Part shown: positions 15,504 to 23,785 of the stretch, one piece after another
How positions within the stretch are numbered: the stretch's first letter is position 1
Layout of the letters: every line of letters starts with the position of its first letter
DNA from: JACJYC01 sp964558465
GTDB taxonomy: Bacteria > Bacteroidota > Bacteroidia > Chitinophagales > Saprospiraceae
DNA: 47,408 nt
Direction: 5' to 3'
NCBI GenBank assembly: GCA_964558465.1
Contig: CAZLEF010000055.1
Location: forward strand, 1-47,408
Translations under genes and position numbers: made by a program
The notes under the pieces: model-generated
What the model was told of the DNA's origin: nothing
Seen by the model: only the letters and a program-made list of their open reading frames with translations
Database searches by the model: none

Positions 15504-16328
15504 ATGAGGAAGAAAAAAGTGCTGTTTGTTACTCAAGAGATGCGGCCTTACATCACAGATTCAGAAATCGCAGAAATTGCTCGCCTTTTACCGCAAGCTG
15601 CCCAACAAAATGGTATGGAGATCAGGGTGCTCATGCCCCGGTTCGGTACCATCAATGAAAGGCGCCATCGCCTGCATGAAGTGGTCCGGCTATCCGGAAT
15701 GAACATCATTGTAGACGACGACGACTATCCTTTGATCATCAAGGTAGCCTCCCTTCAGGAGGCCCGGATGCAGGTATATTTTCTGGATAATGACGATTTT
15801 TTTCGAAGAAAAGCTGTTTTTGCTTCCGAAAACGGAGAGCCTTTCAATGACAACGCAGACCGGATGGTCTTCTTTTGCAAAGGCGTTATTGAAACCGTCA
15901 AAAAATTCGGATGGGCCCCGGACATCGTTCACTGCCATGGCTGGATGACCAGCCTCATTCCCCTCTATTTGAAAACCGCGTACAAAACGGAACCGCTATT
16001 CCAGAACTCCAAGGTCATTTATTCTCTTTATGACTTTGAAGAAGCGCCGATCAATGCACAGGAATTTGTGGGTAAAGCTTCGATCAACAATCTGATCGAA
16101 GCCGATCTGGATGCCTTTAAAGTGGGAGATACCGTCTCCCTCAGCAAAGGCGCCATTGAGTTTGCCGACGCCCTTGTCCTGGGCAGCGAATCCCTCGGCC
16201 CTGAAGTTGCCGCCCTGCTGGAAATGACCGACAAACCCATCCTGGATGGCAAAGGGGTGGAGGATGCCGGTATTTACCTCGACTTTTACCAGGAATTGTT
16301 AGGTGAAAGCGAAGAGGTGAATTCCTGA
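15504..16328 (+). CDS. Glycogen/starch synthase N-terminal domain-like protein, ADP-glucose motif lost
   Basis: 274 aa from ATG 15504, which has a clear GGAGG (15495-15499), unusual for this phylum. It matches only the N-terminal glycosyltransferase-5 domain of glycogen synthase: KKVLFVTQEMRPYI at the start, VRVLMPRFG-like strand (RVLMPRFG), PDIVHCHGWMTSLIPLYLK (about 142-160) and SLYDFEEAPI. The KxGG loop, whose Lys and glycines bind ADP-glucose in true synthases, reads ITDSEIAEIARLL here. The C-terminal nucleotide-binding half is missing altogether, since true synthases have about 480 residues. Glycogen synthesis is therefore unlikely; a binding or regulatory role is inferred. The protein continues into the DUF4270/glmS block, on the same strand. 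Confidence 0.75.
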   Translation: MRKKKVLFVTQEMRPYITDSEIAEIARLLPQAAQQNGMEIRVLMPRFGTINERRHRLHEVVRLSGMNIIVDDDDYPLIIKVASLQEARMQVYFLDNDDFFRRKAVFASENGEPFNDNADRMVFFCKGVIETVKKFGWAPDIVHCHGWMTSLIPLYLKTAYKTEPLFQNSKVIYSLYDFEEAPINAQEFVGKASINNLIEADLDAFKVGDTVSLSKGAIEFADALVLGSESLGPEVAALLEMTDKPILDGKGVEDAGIYLDFYQELLGESEEVNS

Positions 16329-16406
16329 TTGGAGCGCCAATCGAGTCTTAATCGCGGTTGTTTTGAGAAAAGGCGCCAAAAGTTTATTCCCTTTTTCAGA
16401 TTGGGT

Positions 16407-16414
16407 TACCTTTG
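16407..16414 (+). promoter_or_regulatory. -7 box TACCTTTG before the DUF4270 gene
   Basis: Perfect TAnnTTTG, 162 bases before the ATG at 16576. The upstream -33 position has only TTTA (16383-16386), a weak match. It would give a leader of about 155 bases; no known riboswitch fold was recognised in it. Confidence 0.45.
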
Positions 16415-16575
16415 TGCCCGGATTTCGAAACCCTTATTAATTTCATCCGTTAATACAACTTTTGGGTGGACCTGTTTCCTCTTTTAGTTGCCCTGCCGGG
16501 GTTCGGGCCTGAAACGCCCGCCGGTACGGGAGAATCATCAGAAAACAGATCAATCACATCATCCAAGTGTTTCAC

Positions 16576-17952
16576 ATGAAGAATACAGTATTCTGCCTCC
16601 TGGCGCTTGCGCTCTATGTTTTGACTTGTACCACCGCTTGTACAGACCCCACGGCTATTGGATCCGATCTTTTGGAGGAAGACCAGGTTGGGACCGGTTT
16701 TACGGATACCCTCACCCTTTTCGGTCGGACCGTCCAGGGCGATACCGTCAGGACCTTTGAACCCAACGTCTGGGCGGAGGCCTTATTCTTCGGCGATATG
16801 GTCGACCCCATTTTTGGGCGAACCCGCGCTACTATCTTCGCCAGCCCCTCGCTCAACCTGGATTTTACAACGCTGCGAACCATCCATCCCGATTTTTCGG
16901 AGGATGCGGTGGTCGACTCGGTTGTTCTGGTGCTGCCTTATGTCGAAGAAAAACATTACGGCGATATTAAATCGGTTCCTTTTTCACTGGAAGTCCGGGA
17001 GCTTGCCGAAGGCATCAACGCTTCCAGGATCTATTATTCCGGGGATTCGGTTCAAACCTTCATCAATACCCTCGGCGGAACCGTTTTTACACCCGCTACC
17101 GACAGTGTCGAACTCATTGTATATCCCGACGGGGTTGCCGATACCCTTGATTTTGAGCACTTGAGCGTCCGGTTGGACCCATCCCTGGGGGAAAGGTTCC
17201 TTCAGGCCGACAGCCTCACCTTTACCTCAGACAGTCTGTTCAAAGACTTTTTTAAAGGGATCCAGATCGGTGCAAGCGCTGAAACCAAGGGATTGCTTGC
17301 TTTTACGCTTTCTCCCGACGAAGACCTGCGCGGCGGCATCTACGTTTATTACCGGGAGTCCGATACCATAAAAAAACATTATCAATTCCCTTTCATCTAT
17401 ACGTCCCCCTCTTTTGCACGTTATCAGAATACCTACAAAGGCGCCTTTATCGAACCGTTCGTGCGCCTGGACGCCCTGGAGGATTCCGTCCTTTTTGTCC
17501 AGGGAACACAGGGTTTGTTTGCCCGGGTCAACTTCCCCAACCTGTCCGGATTATCCAATCTGGTGGTAAACAAAGCCGAACTGGTTGCCCATGTTGCCTC
17601 GCTGCCCGGCGATGACACCGACACCTTCGATCCGGCTGACCGGTTGTTCATGTCGGTTTATAATGCCGACGAGGAGCGCTATGATCCAATCTCCGACATT
17701 TCGTTGGCAGGTCTTTCGGCGCCCATTGTTTTTGGCGGCGGATTGACCGGCAACGGGACCGGAAAGCCAATGGTGTACAAGTTCAACTTGTCTACTCAAT
17801 TCCAGGACATGATCGACGGCGAAGCCGACCCCGTCTTGTACATCTTTGTGGCCAGCAGGCGGGTAGTCGCCAATCGTACGGTAATTTATGGACCGGACCA
17901 TCCGGTTTATCCCATGAAACTCAACCTTTCTTTTACGGAAAGGGTGCAATAA
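16576..17952 (+). CDS. DUF4270 outer-envelope lipoprotein
   Basis: 458 aa from ATG 16576. A lipoprotein signal precedes Cys (CTTACTDP), and the residues after it, TAIGSDLLEEDQVG, are typical of DUF4270 proteins, which are found in Bacteroidota. The rest is beta-rich with repeated patterns such as VVDSVVLVLPY. The biochemical role is not known. In this window it lies between a glycogen-synthase-like gene and glmS, 30 bases upstream of the latter, so it is probably cotranscribed with glmS. The lipobox is not strict (TTAC), but the Cys position and length of the signal are right. Confidence 0.85.
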   Translation: MKNTVFCLLALALYVLTCTTACTDPTAIGSDLLEEDQVGTGFTDTLTLFGRTVQGDTVRTFEPNVWAEALFFGDMVDPIFGRTRATIFASPSLNLDFTTLRTIHPDFSEDAVVDSVVLVLPYVEEKHYGDIKSVPFSLEVRELAEGINASRIYYSGDSVQTFINTLGGTVFTPATDSVELIVYPDGVADTLDFEHLSVRLDPSLGERFLQADSLTFTSDSLFKDFFKGIQIGASAETKGLLAFTLSPDEDLRGGIYVYYRESDTIKKHYQFPFIYTSPSFARYQNTYKGAFIEPFVRLDALEDSVLFVQGTQGLFARVNFPNLSGLSNLVVNKAELVAHVASLPGDDTDTFDPADRLFMSVYNADEERYDPISDISLAGLSAPIVFGGGLTGNGTGKPMVYKFNLSTQFQDMIDGEADPVLYIFVASRRVVANRTVIYGPDHPVYPMKLNLSFTERVQ

Positions 17953-17982
17953 AACCCATTTTTCAATTAAAATGAAAACACC

Positions 17983-19821
17983 ATGTGCGGAATTGTTGCT
18001 TATTTAGGGGACAAAGATGCTTTACCCGTGCTGATCAAAGGTCTTAAACGCCTGGAATACAGGGGATACGACAGCGCTGGCGTGGCCATGAACGGCCAGG
18101 AGATCCAGGTATTCAAGAAAAAGGGGAAAGTTTCTATTCTTGAAGAACATATCGGTTCGGTCGCCCGGGCCAGCAACGCAGGCATCGGGCATACGCGGTG
18201 GGCTACCCACGGGCCACCCGAAGACCGGAATGCGCACCCGCACCTGGCTGGGAATGGCCGCCTTGCCCTGGTACACAACGGTATCATTGAAAATTATGCC
18301 CTGCTGAAAGCCGCCCTCGAGCGGGAAGGCCATGTGTTCATCAGCGAAACCGATACGGAAGTACTCGTGCATCTGATTGAAGAGATCCAGAACCGCGAAT
18401 CGCTTTCGCTCGAAGAAGCGGTCAGGGTTGCCCTGACCCGGGTGGTTGGCGCTTATGCCATTGTTGTGATGGACAAAAATTCGCCGGACAAACTGGTTGC
18501 CGCCCGGAAAGCCAGCCCGCTGGTGGTCGGCCTGGGTGAAAAGGAATTTTTTATGGCGTCCGACGCCACACCGATCATAGAATATACCAACCGGGTCGTT
18601 TATCTGAAGGATGAAGAAATTGCCACGATCCAACTCAACAACGGGCTGGTGATCCGTTCCATTGAAAACCAGGTGCAGATCCCGTTCATTCAGGAACTGG
18701 ATATGAAGATCGAAACCCTCGAAAAAGGCGGGTACGATTATTTTATGCTCAAGGAGATCCACGAACAGCCCAATACCATTGCGGATTGCATGCGGGGCCG
18801 GATCAACAGTGCGGATAACTGGCTGAAGCTGGGAGGGGTAGATGAAATTGAAGAACAATTGGCCAATATCAGGCGTTTCATCATTGTAGGTTGCGGTACC
18901 TCCTGGCATGCCGGTCTGATCGGCGAATACCTTTTTGAAGACCTGGCCCGGATTCCTGTCGAAGTAGAATACGCCTCGGAATTCAGATACCGGAATCCCA
19001 TACTGACGCGGGAAGATGCCGTGATCGCCATCTCCCAGTCGGGCGAAACAGCCGATACCCTTGCAGCGCTGGAACTGGCTAAATCCAAAGGCGCCCTGAT
19101 CTATGGGGTGGTCAATTCAGTCGGATCTTCGATCGCGCGAATGACGGACAGCGGCTCCTATATCCACGCAGGGCCCGAGATCGGGGTGGCCTCTACCAAG
19201 GCTTTTACCGGGCAGGTTACCTTATTGGCCATGATGGCCTTGTGCCTGGGTCAGAAAAGAGGGCAGATCAGCGACGATCAATTCCGTTACCTGGTCAGCG
19301 AACTGGCGGCCGTCCCCGAAAAAGTGAAGCAGGTGCTGAACAATGCGGATAAAATCAAGTATATTGCGCACGAAATCAAGGACCACAGCAACGCCCTTTA
19401 TCTGGGAAGAGGTTATAATTTCCCGGTAGCGCTGGAAGGCGCGCTTAAACTGAAAGAGATTTCGTATATCCATGCCGAAGGGTATCCTGCCGCCGAAATG
19501 AAACACGGCCCGATTGCCCTGATCGATGAGAACATGCCGGTTGTCGTCATTGCCACCAACAAGAGTGCATACGATAAGATTGTTTCAAACATCCAGGAGG
19601 TAAAAGCGCGGCGCGGCATGGTGATCGCAATCGTCACCGAAGGCGATGACGTTATCAGTAAACAAGCCGATTATACCATCGAAATTCCGGCCATTGCAGA
19701 GCCTTTTACGCCCTTGCTCGCCGTTATTCCGCTGCAATTGCTGGCTTATCATATTGCCGTTTTGCGCGGATGCAATGTTGATCAGCCCCGCAACCTGGCA
19801 AAATCGGTTACCGTTGAATAA
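17983..19821 (+). CDS. glmS: Glutamine-fructose-6-phosphate aminotransferase (isomerizing)
   Basis: 612 aa, the full family length. GlmS makes glucosamine-6-phosphate from fructose-6-phosphate and glutamine, the entry to UDP-GlcNAc, peptidoglycan and LPS. The protein begins MCGIVAYLG, giving the N-terminal catalytic Cys after Met removal. The glutaminase domain shows RLEYRGYDSAGVA, GHTRWATHG and NGIIENY. Two SIS sugar isomerase domains follow, with GCGTSWHAGL (about 306-315), SQSGETADTLAAL and ALEGALKLKEISY. The C-terminus LAKSVTVE is the characteristic end that lines the active site. No glmS ribozyme was seen in the 30-base gap upstream. It is followed by DUF4290 and murA in one direction. 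Confidence 0.97.
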   Translation: MCGIVAYLGDKDALPVLIKGLKRLEYRGYDSAGVAMNGQEIQVFKKKGKVSILEEHIGSVARASNAGIGHTRWATHGPPEDRNAHPHLAGNGRLALVHNGIIENYALLKAALEREGHVFISETDTEVLVHLIEEIQNRESLSLEEAVRVALTRVVGAYAIVVMDKNSPDKLVAARKASPLVVGLGEKEFFMASDATPIIEYTNRVVYLKDEEIATIQLNNGLVIRSIENQVQIPFIQELDMKIETLEKGGYDYFMLKEIHEQPNTIADCMRGRINSADNWLKLGGVDEIEEQLANIRRFIIVGCGTSWHAGLIGEYLFEDLARIPVEVEYASEFRYRNPILTREDAVIAISQSGETADTLAALELAKSKGALIYGVVNSVGSSIARMTDSGSYIHAGPEIGVASTKAFTGQVTLLAMMALCLGQKRGQISDDQFRYLVSELAAVPEKVKQVLNNADKIKYIAHEIKDHSNALYLGRGYNFPVALEGALKLKEISYIHAEGYPAAEMKHGPIALIDENMPVVVIATNKSAYDKIVSNIQEVKARRGMVIAIVTEGDDVISKQADYTIEIPAIAEPFTPLLAVIPLQLLAYHIAVLRGCNVDQPRNLAKSVTVE

Positions 19822-19845
19822 ATATTTTGATTAAAATAAATTTTA

Positions 19846-20544
19846 ATGAGCGAAGGTTCCCACAATATGGAATACAACTCCCAACGGGAGGACCTGATTA
19901 TTCCGGAATACGGCCGTCACGTACAGGAATTGATTAAATACGCCAAAACCATTGCCGACCCGCGGCAACGGCAGGTCTTTGTTGAAAAGACCATCCAGCT
20001 GATGATGCAGATCCATCCGCAAAGCCGCAATGTTGAAGATTACCGTGATAAACTATGGAAACATGTTTTCCGGATTGCCGATTACGAACTGGAAGTTGAA
20101 CCGCCTACCGGCGTCAGACCCAGCCCGGAAGACGCGCATAAGCGGCCTGAAATGATCCCCTACCCTGAAAAGGAAGTCAGGTTCCGGCATTACGGCCATA
20201 ATGTTCAGAAACTGATCCAGAAAGCCATGGCCATGCCGCCGGGACCGAAACGGGACGGATTTGTGGCCGTTATCGGGTCGTATATGAAGTTGGCTTACAA
20301 AACCTGGAATAAAGACCACTATGTGAGCGACGAAACGGTCAAAAACGACCTCAACGTCCTGTCTAACGGGCAATTGGTGCTGACCGAGTCGCTCGGCGGA
20401 TCCGATTATTCTTCGGTGAAGAAACAACAGCAGCAGCAAAACCGCCGCCGGCCGGACAACAATAACAGTTACCAGAAGAATCCAAGGAACGACAAGCAGC
20501 GCTCCCGCGGCAACAACAATATGCAGCGCAGGCGCAAAATGTAA
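19846..20544 (+). CDS. DUF4290 protein
   Basis: 232 aa, or 225 if the ATG at 19867 is used; the start MEYNSQREDLIIPEYGRHVQ of the shorter form fits the family better. The conserved part runs to about residue 170 and is alpha-helical with EYGRHVQELI and HYGHNVQKLI, which look like an internal duplication. The C-terminal 50 residues are rich in Gln, Asn, Arg and Lys and probably disordered, perhaps binding nucleic acid. The family is Bacteroidota-specific and of unknown function. Here it sits between glmS (24 bases) and murA (44 bases), so a link to cell-wall precursor supply is suggested by position. Confidence 0.8.
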   Translation: MSEGSHNMEYNSQREDLIIPEYGRHVQELIKYAKTIADPRQRQVFVEKTIQLMMQIHPQSRNVEDYRDKLWKHVFRIADYELEVEPPTGVRPSPEDAHKRPEMIPYPEKEVRFRHYGHNVQKLIQKAMAMPPGPKRDGFVAVIGSYMKLAYKTWNKDHYVSDETVKNDLNVLSNGQLVLTESLGGSDYSSVKKQQQQQNRRRPDNNNSYQKNPRNDKQRSRGNNNMQRRRKM

Positions 20545-20588
20545 CCTGGTAACCGTTTTTTCAGACCAATTTTACTCCGTTCAAATCA

Positions 20589-21905
20589 ATGAACCTGGAC
20601 GCATTTGAAGTAATCGGCGGTCAACCTTTAAAAGGAACCATCGTACCCCAGGGAGCCAAAAACGAGGCGCTGCAAGTGATTTGCGCTGTTATGCTGACCG
20701 CCGAACCGGTCACGATTCACAATGTCCCGGAAATCGAAGACGTTGCGATGCTGCTGAATTTGCTGCGCGGCCTTGGCGTGGAAATTGTAGCCGAAGGCGC
20801 AGGGACTTATACCTTTTGCGCCCGTGAACCAGACCTTTCTTACCTGTATACGGATGATTACCGGAAACAGGCAAGCCGGATCAGGGGGTCGGTTATGCTG
20901 ATCGGAGCGCTCCTCGGCCGCTTTGGCAAGGCCTTCCTGCCCAAACCGGGCGGCGACAAGATCGGCCGCAGGCGCCTCGACACCCACCTCCTGAGCCTGG
21001 AAATGCTGGGCGCAGATTTCCAGTACGACGCCGACATGAGCGCCTTTACCATTACGGCCAAGGAACTCAAAGGAACGTATATCCTCATGGATGAGATCTC
21101 CGTTACGGGGACGGCCAATGTGGTATTGGCGGCGGTCCTGGCCAACGGCGTTACAACGATCTACAATGCGGCTTGTGAGCCCTACGTCCAGCAATTGTGT
21201 AAAATGCTGCGGCAAATGGGCGCCCGGATCGAAGGGGTGGGGTCGAACCTCCTCGTCATTACCGGTGTCGACCGGCTGGGCGGCGCCGTACACCGGATCC
21301 TGCCGGATATGATCGAAGTGGGCAGTTTTATCGGCCTGGCCGCCATGACGCAATCGGAGATCACCATCCGGAATGCCGGAATAGCCGAACTGGGCATCAT
21401 TCCCCGCACCTTTGAACGGATGGGCATCCAAATGGAATTCCGGGGGGATGATATCTACATCCCGAGCCAGGAAGAATACCAGATCCAGACCTTCATCGAT
21501 GGTTCCATCCTGACCATCTACGATTCCCCCTGGCCCGGATTTACACCCGACCTGATGAGCATCGTTCTGGTCGTGGCCACTCAGGCCCAGGGCAGTGTGT
21601 TGGTGCACCAGAAAATGTTCGAGAGCCGCCTTTTTTTTGTCGATAAGCTGATCGATATGGGCGCTCAGATCATCCTTTGCGACCCCCACCGGGCCACTGT
21701 GATCGGGCTCAACCGGCGTTACCCGCTCAGGGGCATCGAAATGACCTCGCCGGATATCCGCGCGGGCGTGGCCCTGCTGATCGCCGCCTTGTCGGCCAAA
21801 GGGCGCAGCGTTATCCATAATATCCATCAGATTGACAGGGGGTACCAGCAGATCGATGTTCGCCTGCAGGCGCTTGGGGCCCGGATCCGGAGGATCGATT
21901 CGTAA
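20589..21905 (+). CDS. murA: UDP-N-acetylglucosamine 1-carboxyvinyltransferase, Cys-to-Asp active site
   Basis: 438 aa. MurA transfers enolpyruvate from PEP to UDP-GlcNAc, the first committed step of peptidoglycan synthesis, in the cytoplasm. Visible: GAKNEALQ with Lys24 (PEP site), the loop PGGDKIGRRRLDTH (120-133), and the C-terminal DSPWPGFTPDLM. The loop residue that is Cys115 in E. coli, the target of fosfomycin, is Asp123 here. Cys-to-Asp is known from Mycobacterium and Chlamydia and leaves the enzyme active but fosfomycin-insensitive, so intrinsic resistance is predicted. The gene closes the rightward block that starts at 15504. A repeat-rich gap follows. Confidence 0.95.
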   Translation: MNLDAFEVIGGQPLKGTIVPQGAKNEALQVICAVMLTAEPVTIHNVPEIEDVAMLLNLLRGLGVEIVAEGAGTYTFCAREPDLSYLYTDDYRKQASRIRGSVMLIGALLGRFGKAFLPKPGGDKIGRRRLDTHLLSLEMLGADFQYDADMSAFTITAKELKGTYILMDEISVTGTANVVLAAVLANGVTTIYNAACEPYVQQLCKMLRQMGARIEGVGSNLLVITGVDRLGGAVHRILPDMIEVGSFIGLAAMTQSEITIRNAGIAELGIIPRTFERMGIQMEFRGDDIYIPSQEEYQIQTFIDGSILTIYDSPWPGFTPDLMSIVLVVATQAQGSVLVHQKMFESRLFFVDKLIDMGAQIILCDPHRATVIGLNRRYPLRGIEMTSPDIRAGVALLIAALSAKGRSVIHNIHQIDRGYQQIDVRLQALGARIRRIDS

Positions 21906-21981
21906 TTTGTTTATTTGTTGATGCGTTGATTTGTTGATTTGAGGCCAATCAATCGAACCAATCCAATCAATCCAATCAATT
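21906..21981. repeat. Short GTTGATT / CCAATCAAT repeats between convergent genes
   Basis: A run of degenerate TTGTTGAT units is followed by a run of AATCAAT-CCAATC units. The two halves are partly complementary and could fold back on each other. Close relatives occur at 37431-37550 and 40998-41139. Confidence 0.8.
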
Positions 21982-23019
21982 CTAAAATCGTTCAATGATC
22001 ATTACGCCCGTCTCGGGAGAACCGCCCATGTTGGGTAGTTCGGTGCAGACGTCTTCCAGGCTGATGGTTTTGCCCAGTAATTTGGACGGCTCCAGCTTTC
22101 CCGCCTCTATCAACCGCAGCATGCCGGGGTATTGGTGGCCCTGCATGCCGTGGCTGCCGTAAATTTCAAGTTCTTTTGAAATGACGAGTCCCATCGGGAC
22201 GGTGGCCGTATTGTGTTCACCGGCCAGCAGGCCCAGTTGCACGTGACGGCCTCTTTTGGCCAGGCAGGCGATGGAATTGTAACAGGTTTCCTGGCTGCCG
22301 AAGGCATCGGCTGAGACATGCACCCCGCCCCGGGTAAGTTCCATAATCGTTTCAACGACAGACCGTTGACGGGCATTAACCAGGTAGTCGGCGCCGGTTG
22401 TGCGGGCAAATGCCAGTTTTTCAGGGTCGATATCAACTGCTATGACGATAGCGCCGGCTGCTTTGGCAATCATAATGGCCGACAACCCTACGCCGCCGCA
22501 TCCGTGTACCGCAACCCATTCTCCGGCTTTCAGCCGCCCCTGGACGGTAAGCCCCCGGAAGGCTGTGATGAACCGGCAGCCCAGAATGGCCGCTTCAACA
22601 AAACCGATGGCTTCGGGCAGTTTTACCAGGTTTTGGTCGGCATACGGAACCGCTACATATTCGGCAAAAGACCCCCAGCCTGTAAAACCGGGTTGGTAAT
22701 ACCGGTCGCAGATCTGCTGGTCGCCTTTGGTACATTGGGAACAGTGGCCGCATCCCATGCAGAACGGCAGCGTAACCCGGTCGCCGGCCTTCCACCGGGT
22801 TACGCCGGCCCCGACTGCTTCAATAACGCCCGCCAGTTCGTGCCCGGGTACATGGGGCAGGGAAATATCCGCATCGTGGCCCATCCAGCCATGCCAGTCA
22901 GACCGGCACAACCCGGTGGCTTTTACCCGGATAACCACCCCGCCCGGCGGAGGCGCCGGATCCGGCAGGGATTCGATGCGAACCGGGCCGCCGAATGTTT
23001 CGTAATAAGCTGCTTTCAT
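21982..23019 (-). CDS. Zinc-dependent alcohol dehydrogenase (MDR family)
   Basis: 345 aa from ATG 23019; the TTG nine bases upstream is not needed. Catalytic zinc ligands are seen in the usual order: Cys in GLCRSDWHGWMG, His-Glu in GHELAGVIEAVGAGV. The structural zinc site is complete (CMGCGHCSQCTKGDQQIC), with four Cys. The Rossmann motif is VHGCGGVGLSAIMIAKA, and AVDIDPEKL ends the second strand with Asp, which favours NAD over NADP. It probably oxidises a primary or secondary alcohol in the cytoplasm; the substrate is not identifiable. It is leftward, flanked on both sides by tandem repeats, and does not look cotranscribed with its neighbours. Confidence 0.9.
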   Translation of the reverse strand: MKAAYYETFGGPVRIESLPDPAPPPGGVVIRVKATGLCRSDWHGWMGHDADISLPHVPGHELAGVIEAVGAGVTRWKAGDRVTLPFCMGCGHCSQCTKGDQQICDRYYQPGFTGWGSFAEYVAVPYADQNLVKLPEAIGFVEAAILGCRFITAFRGLTVQGRLKAGEWVAVHGCGGVGLSAIMIAKAAGAIVIAVDIDPEKLAFARTTGADYLVNARQRSVVETIMELTRGGVHVSADAFGSQETCYNSIACLAKRGRHVQLGLLAGEHNTATVPMGLVISKELEIYGSHGMQGHQYPGMLRLIEAGKLEPSKLLGKTISLEDVCTELPNMGGSPETGVMIIERF

Positions 23020-23040
23020 TTCAGTCAAGTATCCAGCCTC

Positions 23041-23082
23041 GAGCTTCGAGCTTCGAGCTTCTAGCTTCGAGCTTCTAGCTTC
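23041..23082. repeat. Tandem heptamer [GT]AGCTTC, six copies
   Basis: Six contiguous 7-bp units, four GAGCTTC and two TAGCTTC. It lies between the dehydrogenase start and the stop of the SGNH esterase gene. Confidence 0.95.
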
Positions 23083-23094
23083 GAGTATCCAGTA

Positions 23095-23757
23095 TCATTT
23101 CAGATGTCCTTTAACCGCCTCTGCCCAAAGTTGGTATCCTGCCTGGTTCATATGAAGCCCGTCCTCCAGGAAAATATCCTTGCGCGGGTTGCCGCTTTCA
23201 TCCAGCATAATATCCCAAACGTTGACAAAACCCATATTGGGCTTTTTGCCGGCCAGCCGTTCCAGTTTTCTGTTGAACCGGCGGTAGTTGTTTTTCATGG
23301 ACCATCTGGCCAGGCTGGGTTTGGCAGAAATCATCACAATTTCTACATCCTGTAAATTTTCTTCAATCTTCGAAATTAGTTCTTTAGCTGTTTTCAGGAT
23401 TCCGGAGGGTCTTTTTTTGGCGGCGATATCGTTGTCTCCCTCATAAATGAAAACTTTTGCCGGCGCATATTTCAGGATCAATTCATCTGCGTAAAATAAC
23501 AGATCGGACATGTGCGAACCGCCGAAACCCGTATTGATAATCTTATGACCGGGGAACTCATCCTGTACATTGCTCCACATGCGGATGCTGGAACTGCCGG
23601 TAAACAGGATGATCTGATCTCCGGGTTGGAACGGCCGTTCGATCCGGCCCAATTCTTCTATTTCGGCCTGGAACCTGGCCGGGTCCTGGGCAGTGAGTTT
23701 TGAAGCCCAGGTAAAGAGGAAGCTGAACAAAAGGCAGTATTTTAGTTTTTTCATCAT
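23095..23757 (-). CDS. Secreted SGNH/GDSL hydrolase
   Basis: 220 aa. The ATG at 23757 (MMKKLKYCLL) gives a signal peptide ending at LTAQ; the longer frame to 23880 runs into the M13 gene and is rejected. SGNH blocks are all present: GSSSI (54-58, Ser56 the nucleophile in block I), GGSHMSD (block II Gly), GDND (block III Asn) and DGLHMN near the C-terminus (block V Asp-His). Such enzymes hydrolyse acyl or acetyl esters of sugars or lipids; the exact substrate is unknown. It lies 28 bases downstream of the M13 peptidase and is probably cotranscribed with it. Confidence 0.9.
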   Translation of the reverse strand: MMKKLKYCLLFSFLFTWASKLTAQDPARFQAEIEELGRIERPFQPGDQIILFTGSSSIRMWSNVQDEFPGHKIINTGFGGSHMSDLLFYADELILKYAPAKVFIYEGDNDIAAKKRPSGILKTAKELISKIEENLQDVEIVMISAKPSLARWSMKNNYRRFNRKLERLAGKKPNMGFVNVWDIMLDESGNPRKDIFLEDGLHMNQAGYQLWAEAVKGHLK

Positions 23758-23785
23758 ATGGTTTAAAATTGCGACAAAGCCGGGT

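Noticed and set aside
16327..16342. Hairpin GATTGG-AGCG-CCAATC as a terminator at the end of the glycogen-synthase-like gene
   Set aside because: The stem is short and no T-run follows, so termination is not supported.
20628..21995. 455-codon frame opposite murA, longer than murA itself
   Set aside because: The sense strand encodes an unmistakable MurA. The antisense frame is a composition-driven shadow without motifs and it runs into a repeat region.
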